Assembly (NCBI GenBank): GCA_038030265.1
Contig: CM075941.1
Span: 5,580,001 to 5,644,000, forward strand
Length of the DNA: 64,000 nt
Source of the DNA: Corythucha ciliata
Lineage: Eukaryota; Arthropoda; Insecta; Hemiptera; Tingidae
Direction of reading: 5' to 3'
The notes beneath the pieces were generated by a model. The model saw only the letters and a program-made list of their open reading frames with translations. It made no database searches and was not told where the DNA came from. Position numbers and translations under genes: made by a program. Shown one piece after another: positions 37,561-48,300 of the stretch (position 1 is its first letter; the number at the start of each line of letters is the position of its first letter).

Positions 37561-38900
37561 CACTTTGCCCCCTCCCACTAAATATCTGCAAAATTTTCAA
37601 GTTTCAGGATATCCTGAATACCCTACACAAAATTTCCGGTATATATTTTCACAAAATAGCAATTTTCGGTGCTTTCTTTTTCAGTCACCGCGAATCCGGG
37701 CTACAGGCCTGATAGTTACCAAAGACTGGGAAATAATGGATAAAGCCGTGAAATTACATCATTCGGAGCTGCAAATATGCTAAAATCAATAAGGTATGAA
37801 TATAATCGAAATTGCGAATTTCTTGTATTCATTTTTGCAAAATTATAAGTTTTTGGTATTTATTTTGCGAAACTGCGAGTTTCTGGGGGCCTGTTCTGTA
37901 ACTTTTAGTTGAGTGTCACTATCACTGTCACTGTTCCCTGTTCTTTCAACTGTTCCTTGTAACTGTCATTTGAACTGCTTCCTGTGATGTTGACTGGAGT
38001 TCCGTAAAACCAGCCAAGTGTTCATTTATAACCTAAACATTACCTTTCCATGACTAGAAATTATTATTTTGTAATAAATATCACGCTGTTAATAATTCAA
38101 AAATAAAGCAAACAAAAACTAAAAACATTTACTCAAAAAAAGGAATACACGCCGGAGAAGAAACTGACAAATTTAAAAAGTCCGAAAGCCGATCAAAGGT
38201 TATAAACAATACTCTTTAAGTGATCCTTGTAACACCACTTGGCTATCCCAAAGGATAGTGAGATTGTTCCCCCAGTCGTGACGTCAGGGGAACAGCTACA
38301 AAGAACACTGAGATACAGAACACCAAAACATGACGTCACAACAGGACCTGACTGTTCCTAGGATCAGTCAAATTCTTACAGAACAAGCCCCCTGGTCTTA
38401 ATATCCTCAAAATGTTTTACTTCAGTGACCGCGACACACAGCTCCCAAAGTCTGCAAAGTAGTGCGGCATCCAAACAATTTGTTGCTGAATATCCGTTAA
38501 ATTGGAAGTTTTCTGGCTAAATATTCGCGATATCAATTTAAGTGAAATTGAGTCTCCGGGGTCTTCTTCTTTTTTTTTTTTTAACCGAGGACCCTAAGCT
38601 GGCCGGTTTCCCCTGCGCCAATAGCCAGACGAGTTGCCGTGTAATTGAAACATTCATGTGAGCTTGGAATTTTTGTTCTAATTCGAGTGAAATTACAAGT
38701 TTTCCGTTTCAGAAGAATTGAAAGTAGTTTTGTGGCCTTTTTTGGGGCTGCGGAACTTGGGCTAAGTGGCCCCAACAGCCTGATGAATAGGCCCACGAAA
38801 TTGGAAGTTTTCTGGCTCATTGGCCTCGATCTTAATCCTTGCGAAAATGAAAGATTCGGGTCTCAATTTCAGAGAACTTGCAAGTATTGGGGGGCTTTTA
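37561..38900. repeat. Type B repeat tract interrupted by a MITE
   Basis: Plus-oriented type B words run up to GCGAGTTTCTGG at 37884 and resume with TGGTCTTAATATCC after 38392, exactly as an uninterrupted GTTTCTGGTCTTAAT unit would read. The element between them is listed separately. Confidence 0.75.
37885..38392. mobile_element. Palindromic-ended MITE, 508 bp (GGGGCCTGTTCTGTAA family)
   Basis: The left end reads GGGGGCCTGTTCTGTAACTT and the right end, reverse-complemented, reads GGGGGCTTGTTCTGTAAGAA, giving terminal inverted repeats of about 20 bp. There is no coding capacity. The flanks CTGG on both sides suggest a short target duplication. The flanking type B unit supplies the predicted empty site. 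A 143-bp relative lies at 49001. Superfamily unknown. Confidence 0.8.
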
Positions 38901-38904
38901 CGGT

Positions 38905-38985
38905 AAATGTGCACATTCACCAATACAGCCGGTAAAAATGTGCATATTTACCAGAGAAAATTTGCACATTTAACATTTACTCACA
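38905..38985. repeat. Short tandem repeat of about 32 bp
   Basis: TGTGCACATTCACC, TGTGCATATTTACC and TTGCACATTTAACA follow each other at about 30-35 bp spacing, each preceded by an A-rich stretch. Confidence 0.6.
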
Positions 38986-40955
38986 TCAACCTTAACATGT
39001 ACATAGAAGGGGCCGCTATGCTCTCAGTGCACCGGGCCGGTCAGCCTGCGCGTATATCCGCCCCTGAGAGTCCAGTCTTTAGTCTTGATAGACTCTCTAT
39101 AAATCATAAATCGGCTGAGGTCGACGATGGGTGAAGGCCACCGGGGAGTTAACAGAAATAATCCCCCCCCCCTCACCTACCCATCAGTCGATCAATAGGA
39201 CATAGCGTTATTTTAGCTTTTTCTCACGATTTCCGATCTTCACATTCCACATATTATATCCTTCATTATTCACTGCATTTTTTGTTATATTTATTTTTCG
39301 ACACCCGTACTATTGTTCGCTATTAGATGTGAGATATAGGACCTCCCCTCTCACTCACCTGTACTATTAGGGCAACTAATTCTACGGCTACCAAAATTCG
39401 ACACGTGGGGTTTTCGGTCTTCTTTGCCTGAACTAACATTAGTTCTTGCATTTTCAATCACCAAAACAAACCTGAAAGCTACCACAACAATTTAAGCAAG
39501 AAACGTGAACTGGGCACTAAGCACAACCTTACAATCACCGTGTTTTATCAAGCTTATACTTATTGAGAAAAAAAAAATACACTACACGAGAACGCACTTA
39601 TTTCTACCAGACATTAACGAGAGGGCACAAAGGTCCGTAACATTAAAGGTGGACAATATTTATTATGACGAAACAACGTGATTGGCAATTTAATGGCGAA
39701 AGCGTAGCCGGACGATCTTCTTCTAAATCTTTTGTCCTTGAAATTCTATCGTAAAGCTGAAGTCATTAGACGGCCTCCACGTGCTTTTGATTCATTCCAA
39801 AGCGATAGCTGACCCAAAACCCCCGTTTGGCGTTCTGCTGAGGGTATAGTGTGATTGATCAATGTGTTTTTTTTGTTTTTTTAACTATACATATATACAG
39901 TACTAACGCAACTTCCAGGAAGGATGAAATAGGAATTAAGTAAAAGCCTTTCCAATTACCAGAGACTGAAACACAAGCTTTCTATAGTACTTTTTTAATA
40001 TTATTTACGCTGTCTGACATTCCGTTTTATTTTAATTTATTAATTAAATTGATTAATTATTTTTGCTGCCTTGAATACAAAATTGTACTTTATGTACGTG
40101 TGGGCTGCAAGGTGGACTTTTTCTTCATTGCACAACCCACAGGAGCGGCGTCGTTTAGTTTATGTGTTATTCAGCTTCCAAAGGCAGTAAGAAAACACGT
40201 CTCGTTTCAAGAGTTCTCCACGATCGCCCGCATTCGTGAATAGAACTGTTGCATAATGAGTGCTTTTCTGCGATTTTTTTTTAGGGGTACAATTTCCGGT
40301 CAAACCAATGTTTAAAAAGCAACACGCTATTCTTCTGGTCTGGAACACCAGCCATAAATAAATTGTCACTTGGTATTATTAAAACTATCTTCTTATTAAT
40401 TAAAATAGCGAGGTGAATCTAGCCCGGAGGCCTCCCCATGCAAACTTTCTGTATTATAATACACAATATAATAAGCAATTATAACAGTAGATGCCCATTT
40501 GGATGGCTTTCAGAGTTGTTAGTTGAAAGTTTCTTAATTAATTAGTTAAATCAGCATAGAACCATCAACAAGTGTACTGCCACCCAAAGCACCCAGGCCA
40601 AAAGAAAAACCACTGTCCCTTTGTGCACGACTCACACTTCAAAACGAAAAATATTTTCCCCAAGGTTGATGACACCTCCTCGCTCCGTGCTAATGTGTCG
40701 ATCCAAGTTCTCCCGCGTCTTAATAGCCTGCATACGTAACTAATAATTCGCGTTCCCGCCAAATATACACTATAGCACTAGACAACGTCAAAATTCACTC
40801 ATGTTATAATTTTTATTGGTGATTATAAGCACTCGCGTACACAAAAAGGTAATAAAGAGTGGGATATAGAACACAGTAGGTTTACACGATATGGAGTACA
40901 CTCTAACACTGACGAATAAAACAATTTAAAAAAGTAAAAATTCTCGAGATCCACT
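38986..40955. other. Single-copy DNA, no gene recognised
   Basis: Unique AT-rich sequence between repeat tract and piggyBac element. The frames at 40049 (plus) and 40565 (minus) are short and unrecognised. Confidence 0.5.
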
Positions 40956-41302
40956 TAACCTTTCAGGCTCCTCATTTTATCTACGTCAAAATGACAGTTA
41001 TGTTTCAAAATATCCACCCAAGTAAACATGAGGACTGTAAAGGACCTTTATCAGTGCAACAGCTGAAGAAGGTTAATCACAAAAGAAAAAATATATAAAG
41101 AAAGAAAGAAAAAAAAAAAAAAAAAGAGAAAGGAATGGAAGGATCAGGATAGAGTGAAGGGAAATGGTGGTGGGTGACAGTTGGAATGGTTCGTTCTTTG
41201 CTCTAACCGTGGCAGCACTGCCTGGAGCCGGTCCAGTGGTGAGGTAGAAGCATCCTCCATTTCTTACTAACCGAAAAACCTATGCAACTCTCATTTAGAT
41301 CA

Positions 41303-41338
41303 ACCAGCGGGTGCCGGTTATAGATTAGGGCTCAAATA
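41303..41338. repeat. Subterminal direct repeat, copy 1
   Basis: About 35 bp beginning ATCAACCAGCGGGTGCCGGT and ending TTAGGGCTC, matched without visible mismatch at 41603. Confidence 0.9.
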
Positions 41339-41602
41339 TTTTGCATCCTATTATGGAAGTTACAGCAGAAAAAAGCGGACAGAACCCTGGCACGCGCCCG
41401 TTACCTTTCCTTTTGAAGATGTGAGCAGGGGTGGGGCTTGAGGGACTAGATAATTATGCTTCCCCTGACTAGTCATGTCAAGCTTCCTGAAAGCAAGCGT
41501 GCCGAACGGATATGGATTACCTACCAGTGGTGAGCAACAGCTTATTTTCTAATAAGAGACGTAAGGAGTCCGTTTCGAGTAATTTTTTTACGCCTGTCAG
41601 AA

Positions 41603-41638
41603 ATCAACCAGCGGGTGCCGGTTATAGATTAGGGCTCT
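41603..41638. repeat. Subterminal direct repeat, copy 2
   Basis: Second copy of the 35-bp sequence, 300 bp downstream of the first and about 85 bp before the transposase start. Its position between the element's left end and its coding region suggests a role in transposase binding or expression, which is inference. Confidence 0.9.
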
Positions 41639-41720
41639 AACATTTCCCTTTTCATTTATCTTCAATAAGTTCGTCTCAAGTTTGTATGAGTCAATTTTTT
41701 CTTTCATATTTAGTGGAAAA

Positions 41721-43681
41721 ATGAGTACCACTAGTAAGAAACGTAATTGGACGGACGATGAGATTGATTCACATATGGGAACCACCCGTTTCCGTTTTTG
41801 ATGTTGGTCTTCTGCTGTCTTCGGATGACGAATACATAAGAGAGAGTACACCGGAGGTGCTTTCTTCTGACGATGATTCGACGTGTGGTCGAAATTACGT
41901 GCCCTATTTAGAACTACTGGACGACGATGAGGTTCTAGAAAGGAATGTGAGGTGGATATTCCAACAGGAGCAGACAGCGTCTTTTGTCGATAAACAAGGA
42001 GCAGGATGTTCTACTGTCCGTACTACCTCTAGGAAAAGGAAAACTCAGCGCAAGGAGGTTCCACCGCCTCCGCAAAAAGAGGACGATGCTCGCCCCCGTT
42101 TCAGCAAAATAACGATTCCGGAACCAGAAGTTTTACGGTAAAGATGGTACTACAAATTGGACAACAACCGCTTTCACAAACGTCCAATTGCCTAGGAAGA
42201 ATATAAACCTCAAAGTAAGAACCCTTCGTAGTGCGGCTGACGCAAAGGAACCAGTGGAGTGCTTCAAAGTATTTTTTTCTGAAAATATTCTCGACATTAT
42301 TTCGACTCATACGAACGAAGAAATGGTCAGGCGGCCAAACAACAAGAGTCGTCGTTCAAAAAAGAATTAGTCAACGATGAACTGCAGTCATTCTTGGGAC
42401 TTTTAATTTTAGCCGGTGCGTGCAAAAATAACCACATCCCAGTGGAGTCTCTGTCCGACTCAACAATTTGTGGTGAAAGATACCACGCTGGAATGACGAT
42501 GAACAGATTCAAATTCATCAGCTCGACACTACAGTTTGATAACCACCTTACTCGGGATGAAAGACTGTGCCACAACAAATTAGCACTGATTTCGGAAATT
42601 TGGGACCTTCTTATGAACAATTGTAAAAATAGCTACCAGCCGAGTTCACACCTAACGATAGACAAACAATTGATAGGTTTTCGAGGCCACTGTGGTTTCA
42701 AAATGTACATCCCGAGTAAGCCGAACAAGTATGGGCTGAAGTTCGTAATGATGTGCGATCAGGCAACAAAATATATGGTCAATGCGATACCGTATACTGG
42801 AAAAGGTCCGTCACCCACGACAGTCCCAGCAGGGACGTGCTTCGTACAAAAACTCATTGAATCTATCTCCGGCTCGGGACGCAGTGTGACAGCCGATAAT
42901 TGGTTTAGCAGCATTGATTTGGCAAACGATCTCCTGCAAAATCATACGCTTACATATCTGGGTACAATAAATAGGAACAATACGCAGCTGCCACCAGAGC
43001 TCACAGATATACATTATCAACAACGAAAGATCGGGCTCCTCTTTATTTGTTCACCGAAAGGATATGACCGCTGTTTCTTATAAGACAAAGACCAACAAAT
43101 TAGTGACCCTCATCTCAACTATGCATAATTCAGACGAAATTCTTGAAGAGAACGGAAAATCAGAGATCATTCTAAATTACAATGCGAGGAAGGAAGCGGT
43201 CAACACTTTCGATTAAATGTGTCAATCTATGAATGTTGCCCGAGCTACTAAAAGATGGCCCGTCTGTATTTTTTACAACATGATCAACATCGCTTGTATA
43301 AACGGCTACGTTGTATACCTCCACAACTTTTTCAAAAAAGGAGAACCTGGAAAACCTCTATCCAGGTTCGATTTCATGCTTCGTCTGTCAGAGCAACTGG
43401 TTGGGCCATGGTTGCTAAAAAGGCTCGAATTGCCGATCCCCATACCTCTCAGAAGTTCTATGAAGAAGTGCCTCGGATGGAATGACCCCAAACTTCAGTC
43501 AACGCCACCGAATATTGCAGAAGGAGAAAAAAAGAGAAAATACTGTTCTTTTTGCCCATCAAGAATAAAAAGAATGACGAAAATGACGTGCTCTTTCTGC
43601 GGTTGTGCCATTTGTGCGGAACATCACACAAAAATGTGTTCAAACTGTGATAATAAGCAATATGATAATGAAGTCATTTAG
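41721..43681 (+). pseudogene. piggyBac transposase (DDE_Tnp_1_7), broken
   Basis: The enzyme of this family cuts and pastes DNA at TTAA. Reading starts at ATG 41721 with a Trp- and Asp-rich N-terminus and an acidic SSDDE/SSDDD region. KDGTTNW and ECFKVFF near 42145-42280 are typical of piggyBac. The core 42366-43080 holds MMCDQ (Asp codon 42757) and ADNWFSS (Asp codon 42895), two of the three catalytic aspartates; the third is probably the Asp at 43211, before a stop at 43214. The C-terminus (43530-43660) is a Cys-rich zinc-binding region with CSFC, CSFCGCAIC and CSNC. Frame changes near 41755, 42135, 42366 and 43082 plus that stop show it is inactive. Confidence 0.93.
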
Positions 43682-44135
43682 AGAGTTTCTCAATATGTCA
43701 CCTTCGAGCATAATACGGAGGTATTACATACCTATTTTCGGTTTCTCTAACTTTTAGGTACATTATAATTGTTTTATTTTCAATTTTATTTTTTAGAGTG
43801 AGTTTGAAAGTTTTTCTGTTTTGTTGAAAATGCACTTTACTTAGTGTCAGTATTATACATTCGCTGTTTAGAATAAGACGGATAAATTCGAAAACCGTTG
43901 CCTTCGTATTTTTCTTTATTTTACCTTTCCCGTATTTTTTGGAAATTATGTTAGAGCGGTACTCTGTCCTCCCTGAAGAATGATCAGTTAAGTTTTACAA
44001 CTTTGAGGGCCTTTTTTTGGGGCACAAATCACGGTTCGTCAAGCGTTAAAAACCAAGAGGTTCGTGCGAGGGTTAAGTCAAAACTCTTGAGTCAAACAGC
44101 AGTTACTCTATACCGAAAGCTCTGCACTGGTGATG
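43682..44135. other. Right non-coding part of the piggyBac element and flank
   Basis: AT-rich sequence after the transposase stop, with a TTAA at 44073 proposed as the target-site border. No gene seen. Confidence 0.4.
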
Positions 44136-44139
44136 GTCC

Positions 44140-44260
44140 AATGGCAAGAGGGTTTCAAGGGTGGGCAGTTGTCCTCCTCTATAGACTTGAAAGGGCATCC
44201 GTGGTTTCGGGCAACTATGCCCACCGTTAGATACCATCGAAAAGTATAATTCTGAATGAA
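44140..44260. repeat. Dispersed repeat (GGGTGGGCAGTTG family), copy 1
   Basis: AAGGGTGGGCAGTTGTCCTC, then CTTGAAAGGG, then GGCAACTATGCCCACC and TAGATACCATCGAAAAGTA. The copy at 46395-46500 has the same words in the same order and orientation. Together they flank the 44260-46390 repeat region. Confidence 0.75.
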
Positions 44261-44440
44261 TCTAGCCAGAAACCCATTTCAGCGGGTTTGGCTCATTCAT
44301 AAACCCAATTTCGACACACGAAAAAAACATATTTTCACGGATGTAGCAGCCGCTACAGCTCTCTAGGGGGGGTGGGGTGGTCCGAGATCGAGAGGGTGAT
44401 AAATAGTAATACATTTAAGTCTATATTTTGGGGCTCCAGA
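44261..44440. repeat. Short type A tract and poly-G
   Basis: AACCCATTTCAGCGGGTTTG and AACCCAATTTCGACACACG units followed by TCTAGGGGGGG and unique sequence. Confidence 0.55.
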
Positions 44441-44760
44441 AGCTCAATTTCCACTTTTTCACGGGAATAATCAGTGTCCAGGTCACTTTGGAACTTTTTA
44501 AAGAGAAAATTGACAGTAATGTAGGAGCGACTTCATAGTTTGACAACTTTGAAACGTCGAAATCGATAATTTCAAGGGCAAAATGTGCAGTTTCCAGGAC
44601 AAATTAACCGTTTATAGGACGACATTGACAGTTTCAAAGACAAAATTGACGGTTACGAGGACGAAATTTACATTTTTTCGAAAGAAATTTACAGTTTATT
44701 GCACGAAATTGAGTTTCCAGTACGAAATTAACAGTACAGTAGTTCGAGAGCTGGCGACAG
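44441..44760. repeat. Type D short-period repeat (AAATTGACAGTTT)
   Basis: Words such as AAAATTGACAGTAATG, ACAAAATTGACGGTTACGAG, CGAAATTTACAGTTTATTGC and CGAAATTAACAGTACAG recur at roughly 25-30 bp. It resembles type B but with GACAGT in place of GCAAGT. Confidence 0.7.
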
Positions 44761-44917
44761 TCCCATTCAACCGGAAGAACATAGTCATGAAAGGTGTGCG
44801 AAACGATAGTGTATGACCCCCTATTTACGAGTCCGGGAGTCTGCCGTGCCCAGTATTTTGCGGGCCCAAGTATTTTATAGTTAATTAAAGTTTAAATTGT
44901 TAGTACAGTGGATAAAA

Positions 44918-44935
44918 CTGCTGCTGCTGCTGCTG
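44918..44935. repeat. (CTG)6 microsatellite
   Basis: Six perfect CTG units between AAAA and TCCAA. Confidence 0.9.
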
Positions 44936-45890
44936 TCCAATTTCACGGATTTTGTACACTCTAAACCCATGAATGTTGTGAATTTGGTTCCTTCAAACCC
45001 AGACAAACTCGTGAAATTTCGTTTGACAAAAACCCCCCGAAGTTGATTTTTGAGAGATTCAAACCCACGAAATTTGGTATTTTAAAGCGAGCCAATTCGC
45101 GGACTTAATGGTTAGTTCAAAAGAAAAATTCGGGAATTTAAGCTTTATTGACACGCCGATTTCATGCCTTTAGGGTTTTCAAAAATCTCTCTTTCAAACG
45201 CCAATTTGGGCGCGAATTTTCGCTCTTCCACATCCCAATGTCGGCGCGGACTTGGCTTCTTCATACCCAAATTTCATGCATTTTTGATATTTCAAACAAC
45301 CACCTATTTTCGACAGTTCTCACTTTTTCAGAAATCAGACTTCGTGACTTTCGCTGTATTTAAAAGCATTTCTGCGGCCCTAAATTCACGGATTTGATCA
45401 ATTAAAAATCTAAAATTTGTCTTTTTGGCTACATTCCCCCCCCCCACCACAGTTTCGTTAATTTGCAACCAGTAAAAACCAAATTTCGCAGATTTGTCTA
45501 GTTCAAACCTCAATTTTACGGACTATCCCTTTCGCTTTCTAAAAAAAAAAAAACGACGTTCGTGGCTTTAGCTCTTCAGTTTCTCACGATTAATTCATTC
45601 GAAAACCAATTTGGCTCGATCCAAAAACCACGTTATTTTGACCCTACCAAAGCTCAATTTCACCGTGGATTTTTGTTACTCTATAACCGATAACTCCATC
45701 TCCAAATTTCACGGATTTTTGCTAGGTATTTCAAACCCAAATTTCGGAGGTTTTGTTTAAAAAACAATGTGGATGTTTTAAACCAAAATTCACGTAGTTG
45801 GCTAATAACTCTAATTACGTCTTTTAGGTTCTCACAAACCCCAGTTTTGTGTGGATTTTACACCTTCAAACCACAATTTTACCGTGATCC
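44936..45890. repeat. Type A repeat array
   Basis: Units such as CCAAATTTCATGCATTTTTG, CCAAATTTCGCAGATTTGTC and CCAAATTTCGGAGGTTTTG, with CTTTCAAA or CTAAAA spacers, about 35-45 bp apart. A poly-C tract interrupts it near 45438. Confidence 0.8.
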
Positions 45891-46394
45891 AGGAGCCTTT
45901 TAGAAAACGTCTTCTACGCAGCTCTGAGAGCACCTGTGCCTGTGAAACGCTCCAAGGCTCTCCCTTTTTACTGGTTTGATAGATGAAAGGTTATGTAACT
46001 CCTTATTATCATTAAAGAAATTCTTTATTTTTGTGTTTTGGGTCAATTTTTACCATTGTCAAATGTTATTTTGATTATTGCACATATTTTCGTGCCGTGC
46101 GTGTTCAACGGTTGACAGAAACTCCGACTTAAATGATCGTCTAATGCCTCTCTCTTCTGCATCCGTAAATCTCGTTCCTAATTTCTCTTTACTGAAGCTT
46201 TTTTTTGTCAAACTGTATTAAAATTAATGGGTCTGGGTAAAATTCCTGTCACTTCAGTCGTTGGTATGGCTTCGCAGAATTCCACAACCCCGGATAAGAT
46301 GAAATCTATGATGAGCGGGCAGCTGAGAGATTCTCCGGTAAATATGTCAAAATAAGAGGAATGTTCTTCTGGGCTTAGCCAGAGAGGGGCAGGA
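45891..46394. other. Single-copy DNA, no gene recognised
   Basis: Unique sequence between the type A array and the GGGTGGGCAGTTG repeat. The 83-codon minus-strand frame at 46208-46459 overlaps that repeat and is not credible as a gene. Confidence 0.5.
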
Positions 46395-46500
46395 ATGGGC
46401 AGTTGCCCTCCCCCAGGCTCGAAAGCGAAGCAGTAATGGGGCAGCTGCCCAGTGCCCACCCCTAGATATCTTCAAAAAGTACAAATTCTACAGGTTCGCC
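46395..46500. repeat. Dispersed repeat (GGGTGGGCAGTTG family), copy 2
   Basis: GAATGGGCAGTTGCCCTCCC, CTCGAAAGCG, GGGCAGCTGCCCAGTGCCCA and TAGATATCTTCAAAAAGTA align with 44140-44260. Confidence 0.75.
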
Positions 46501-46671
46501 CCAATTTTTCCGTCAAAATTTGAAATAGTCTACGTTCGCTCTTGCTATTACCACAACAAAATGTAATTTTTCTCACAGGAGCCCCTAAAACTGGGTCGTT
46601 AATTCACCCCAAAAAAGTGACTTTCCGCCGCAGAAGGGTAATTTTGCCCTTGATACACGACAACAAGAGTC

Positions 46672-46751
46672 AATTGTCCATGTCACCTCTATGACCGCGC
46701 ATGGGAAAGGCCCTATGTGGCCCTTGAATCTTACTTCTCGGACTAAAAAAA
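46672..46751. repeat. Dispersed repeat (ATGACCGCGC family), copy 1
   Basis: ATGACCGCGCATGGGAAAGG followed by CCCTATGTGGCCCTTGAAT and TTCTCGGACTAAAAAAA. The second copy lies at 49316-49398. Confidence 0.8.
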
Positions 46752-46757
46752 GGCCAG

Positions 46758-46983
46758 TCAGGGGGTCAACCATGAGCTAGCGTAAAAATACCGTCAAAAC
46801 GCGGTATCTATGGCGTTATAACATTATTTGTGATAGAGCAATTAATCAGATAAAGAGCAATTAAAAAGATAGAAAAATTAACGCAAGCGGTAACTAAGGA
46901 CGCTCTATCACAAATAATGTTATAACGCCATAGATACCGCGTTTAGACGGTATTTTTACGCTAGCTCATGGTTGACCCCCTGA
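46758..46983. mobile_element. Foldback element with 82-bp inverted arms
   Basis: The left arm 46758-46839 begins TCAGGGGGTCAACCATGAGC. The right arm 46902-46983 is its reverse complement with one visible mismatch. The loop is 62 bp. No coding capacity. Near-identity of the arms implies recent origin, recent homogenisation, or selection on the hairpin. The eight outermost right bases, CCCCCTGA, are also the target duplication of the adjacent hAT-like element, so the foldback was there first. Outside the arms, GGCC and an A-rich run continue the symmetry weakly. Confidence 0.9.
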
Positions 46984-47199
46984 CAGGGCCGTTTTTAGGG
47001 GGTAGGCAGGGTAGGCGACCGCCTAGGGGCCCCGGCTTGGAATAAATTTAATTATAAAATAATCGATCAGGAGTTACACTCGGACTTAATTTTTACAATC
47101 TTTTGGCACTTCTGTTAAAACGATTAAATTGATGTTCTGAAGTGCCAAAGCACAGAAAATAATGATTTTAATGGAGAGAAAATCCGGGATATTGGGGCT

Positions 47200-47665
47200 T
47201 TACAGAGTTAAAATTCGAATAATTTGGTTTTTGAAGAATTCAGCCCAACAAGATTGGATTTTTCGCGAATTTGGCTTCTAAGCCGCTAGATCCACAAAAA
47301 GGGGCCTTGAATGATCCAGAAGTGCGTATTTGAGCCAAACACCCGAAATGTCCATTTGAAATAGCCAAATCCACGAAATTTGGTTGTTAAAGTGGACCAA
47401 ACCGTGGATTTTAAAGGAAGACAAATCTGCCTAATTGAGGCTTTAAAAGGCCAAATCCTGGAAATTTGATTTTTGAAGATCCCTCGAAATTGCAATAGAA
47501 TGAGGGAAACCTCGCGAAATTGTCTTTTGAAGAAGACAATCACGAAATTGTCTTATAGGTTAAGCCAAACCTTCGAAATTGATATTTGAAAGAGCCAAAC
47601 CAACGGAATTGGTTAATTCAATTGAGACGAACCTCCAAAATTGCAACTTCAAAGAGCCACTATGC
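47200..47665. repeat. Type A repeats inside the hAT-like element
   Basis: Minus-oriented type A units (CCAAATCCACGAAATTTGG, GGAAACCTCGCGAAATTG, CCAAACCTTCGAAATTG) recur every 35-40 bp. Confidence 0.75.
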
Positions 47666-47689
47666 AGGAAGCCAAGGCCACTATTGGTG

Positions 47690-47850
47690 CGCCATTGGTC
47701 GATTTAGCCATTTTGAGGGCGCGAATCATGAACTTTTCAGGTATTTTCACGGCACCCTAATCGCACGTCTAACAATTTATAGGGCGCGAGAAATCAGTTT
47801 GGCTATTTTTAGAGCGGCAATCGCCAGTTTCGCTATTTTTAGGTCGTGGT
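47690..47850. repeat. Type E repeats (GCGCGAA...CAGTTT...CTATTTTTAG)
   Basis: Units of about 33 bp such as TTTAGCCATTTTGAGGGCGCG and TTTGGCTATTTTTAGAGCGG. Three or four more units lie at 48300-48430, on the far side of the tRNA-like sequence, so that block was inserted into this array. Confidence 0.7.
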
Positions 47851-48069
47851 ATTTTTTTCGGGGGGGGGGGGGGTTGCCTTTCCCGGCCAAGCCGAGACCT
47901 GCGACGCCAAGGCCACAAGTGGGCTCCTACGTCATACCCATCTATCTAACTGGGCACTTCACATGCGTACTTCGCGGGCGTTTCGGTCGGTGCGCGGTTT
48001 GTTGAACGCACACCGCCGGGAACGCCCACACAAAGCCGAGTGTGCCGTGTCACAGCTCGCCGCAGCCTT

Positions 48070-48300
48070 ATAGTGTAGTGGGCAATGGCTGGATTCGAAC
48101 CCAGGGGGCCTATTCTCTAACAACAAGCAATATTTTTTTCGCCAGCCATGTGTCTATTTCATTCATTTGTTTGAAGAAATTTAATGAAATAAACATGACT
48201 GTGAAAAAGTTATTGCTTCGGAGTTAGAGAATAGGCCCCCAGGCCGGCTGGGTTGCGAAGCGGGCATTGTATCCATTACACCATCGAGGCGCGCCCACGT
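48070..48300 (-). pseudogene. tRNA-like sequence split by a MITE
   Basis: On the minus strand, 48299-48241 reads CCTCGATGGTGTAATGGATA and later CGCTTCGCAACCCAG. After the MITE, 48103-48071 continues TGGGTTCGAATCCAGCC. The first part has an A-box-like TGGTGTAATGG and the second a consensus B box, GGTTCGAATCC. The apparent anticodon loop TTCGCAA lacks a pairing 5' stem. It is therefore a tRNA pseudogene or the head of a tRNA-derived SINE, not a working tRNA. Confidence 0.65.
48104..48240. mobile_element. MITE, 137 bp (GGGGGCCTATTCTCTAAC ends)
   Basis: The left end is GGGGGCCTATTCTCTAAC and the right end is its exact reverse complement over 18 bp; a looser match (AAGCAAT) continues inward. It has no coding capacity. 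It interrupts the tRNA-like sequence just beside its B box, which proves it is a separate insertion. Confidence 0.85.

Larger units (their letters stand above)
40959..44072 (+). mobile_element. piggyBac-type DNA transposon, proposed extent
   Basis: The transposase remnant at 41721-43681 fixes the superfamily. The ends are proposed: both sides carry a TTAA (40955-40958 and 44073-44076), the piggyBac target site. The inner ends start CCTTTCAGGCTCCTC on the left and, reverse-complemented, CCCTCGCACGAACCTC on the right, agreeing only in CC and CCTC. Two direct repeats near 41303 and 41603 lie in the left non-coding part. The ends could be elsewhere, since TTAA is common here; the coding core is certain. 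Confidence 0.45.
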
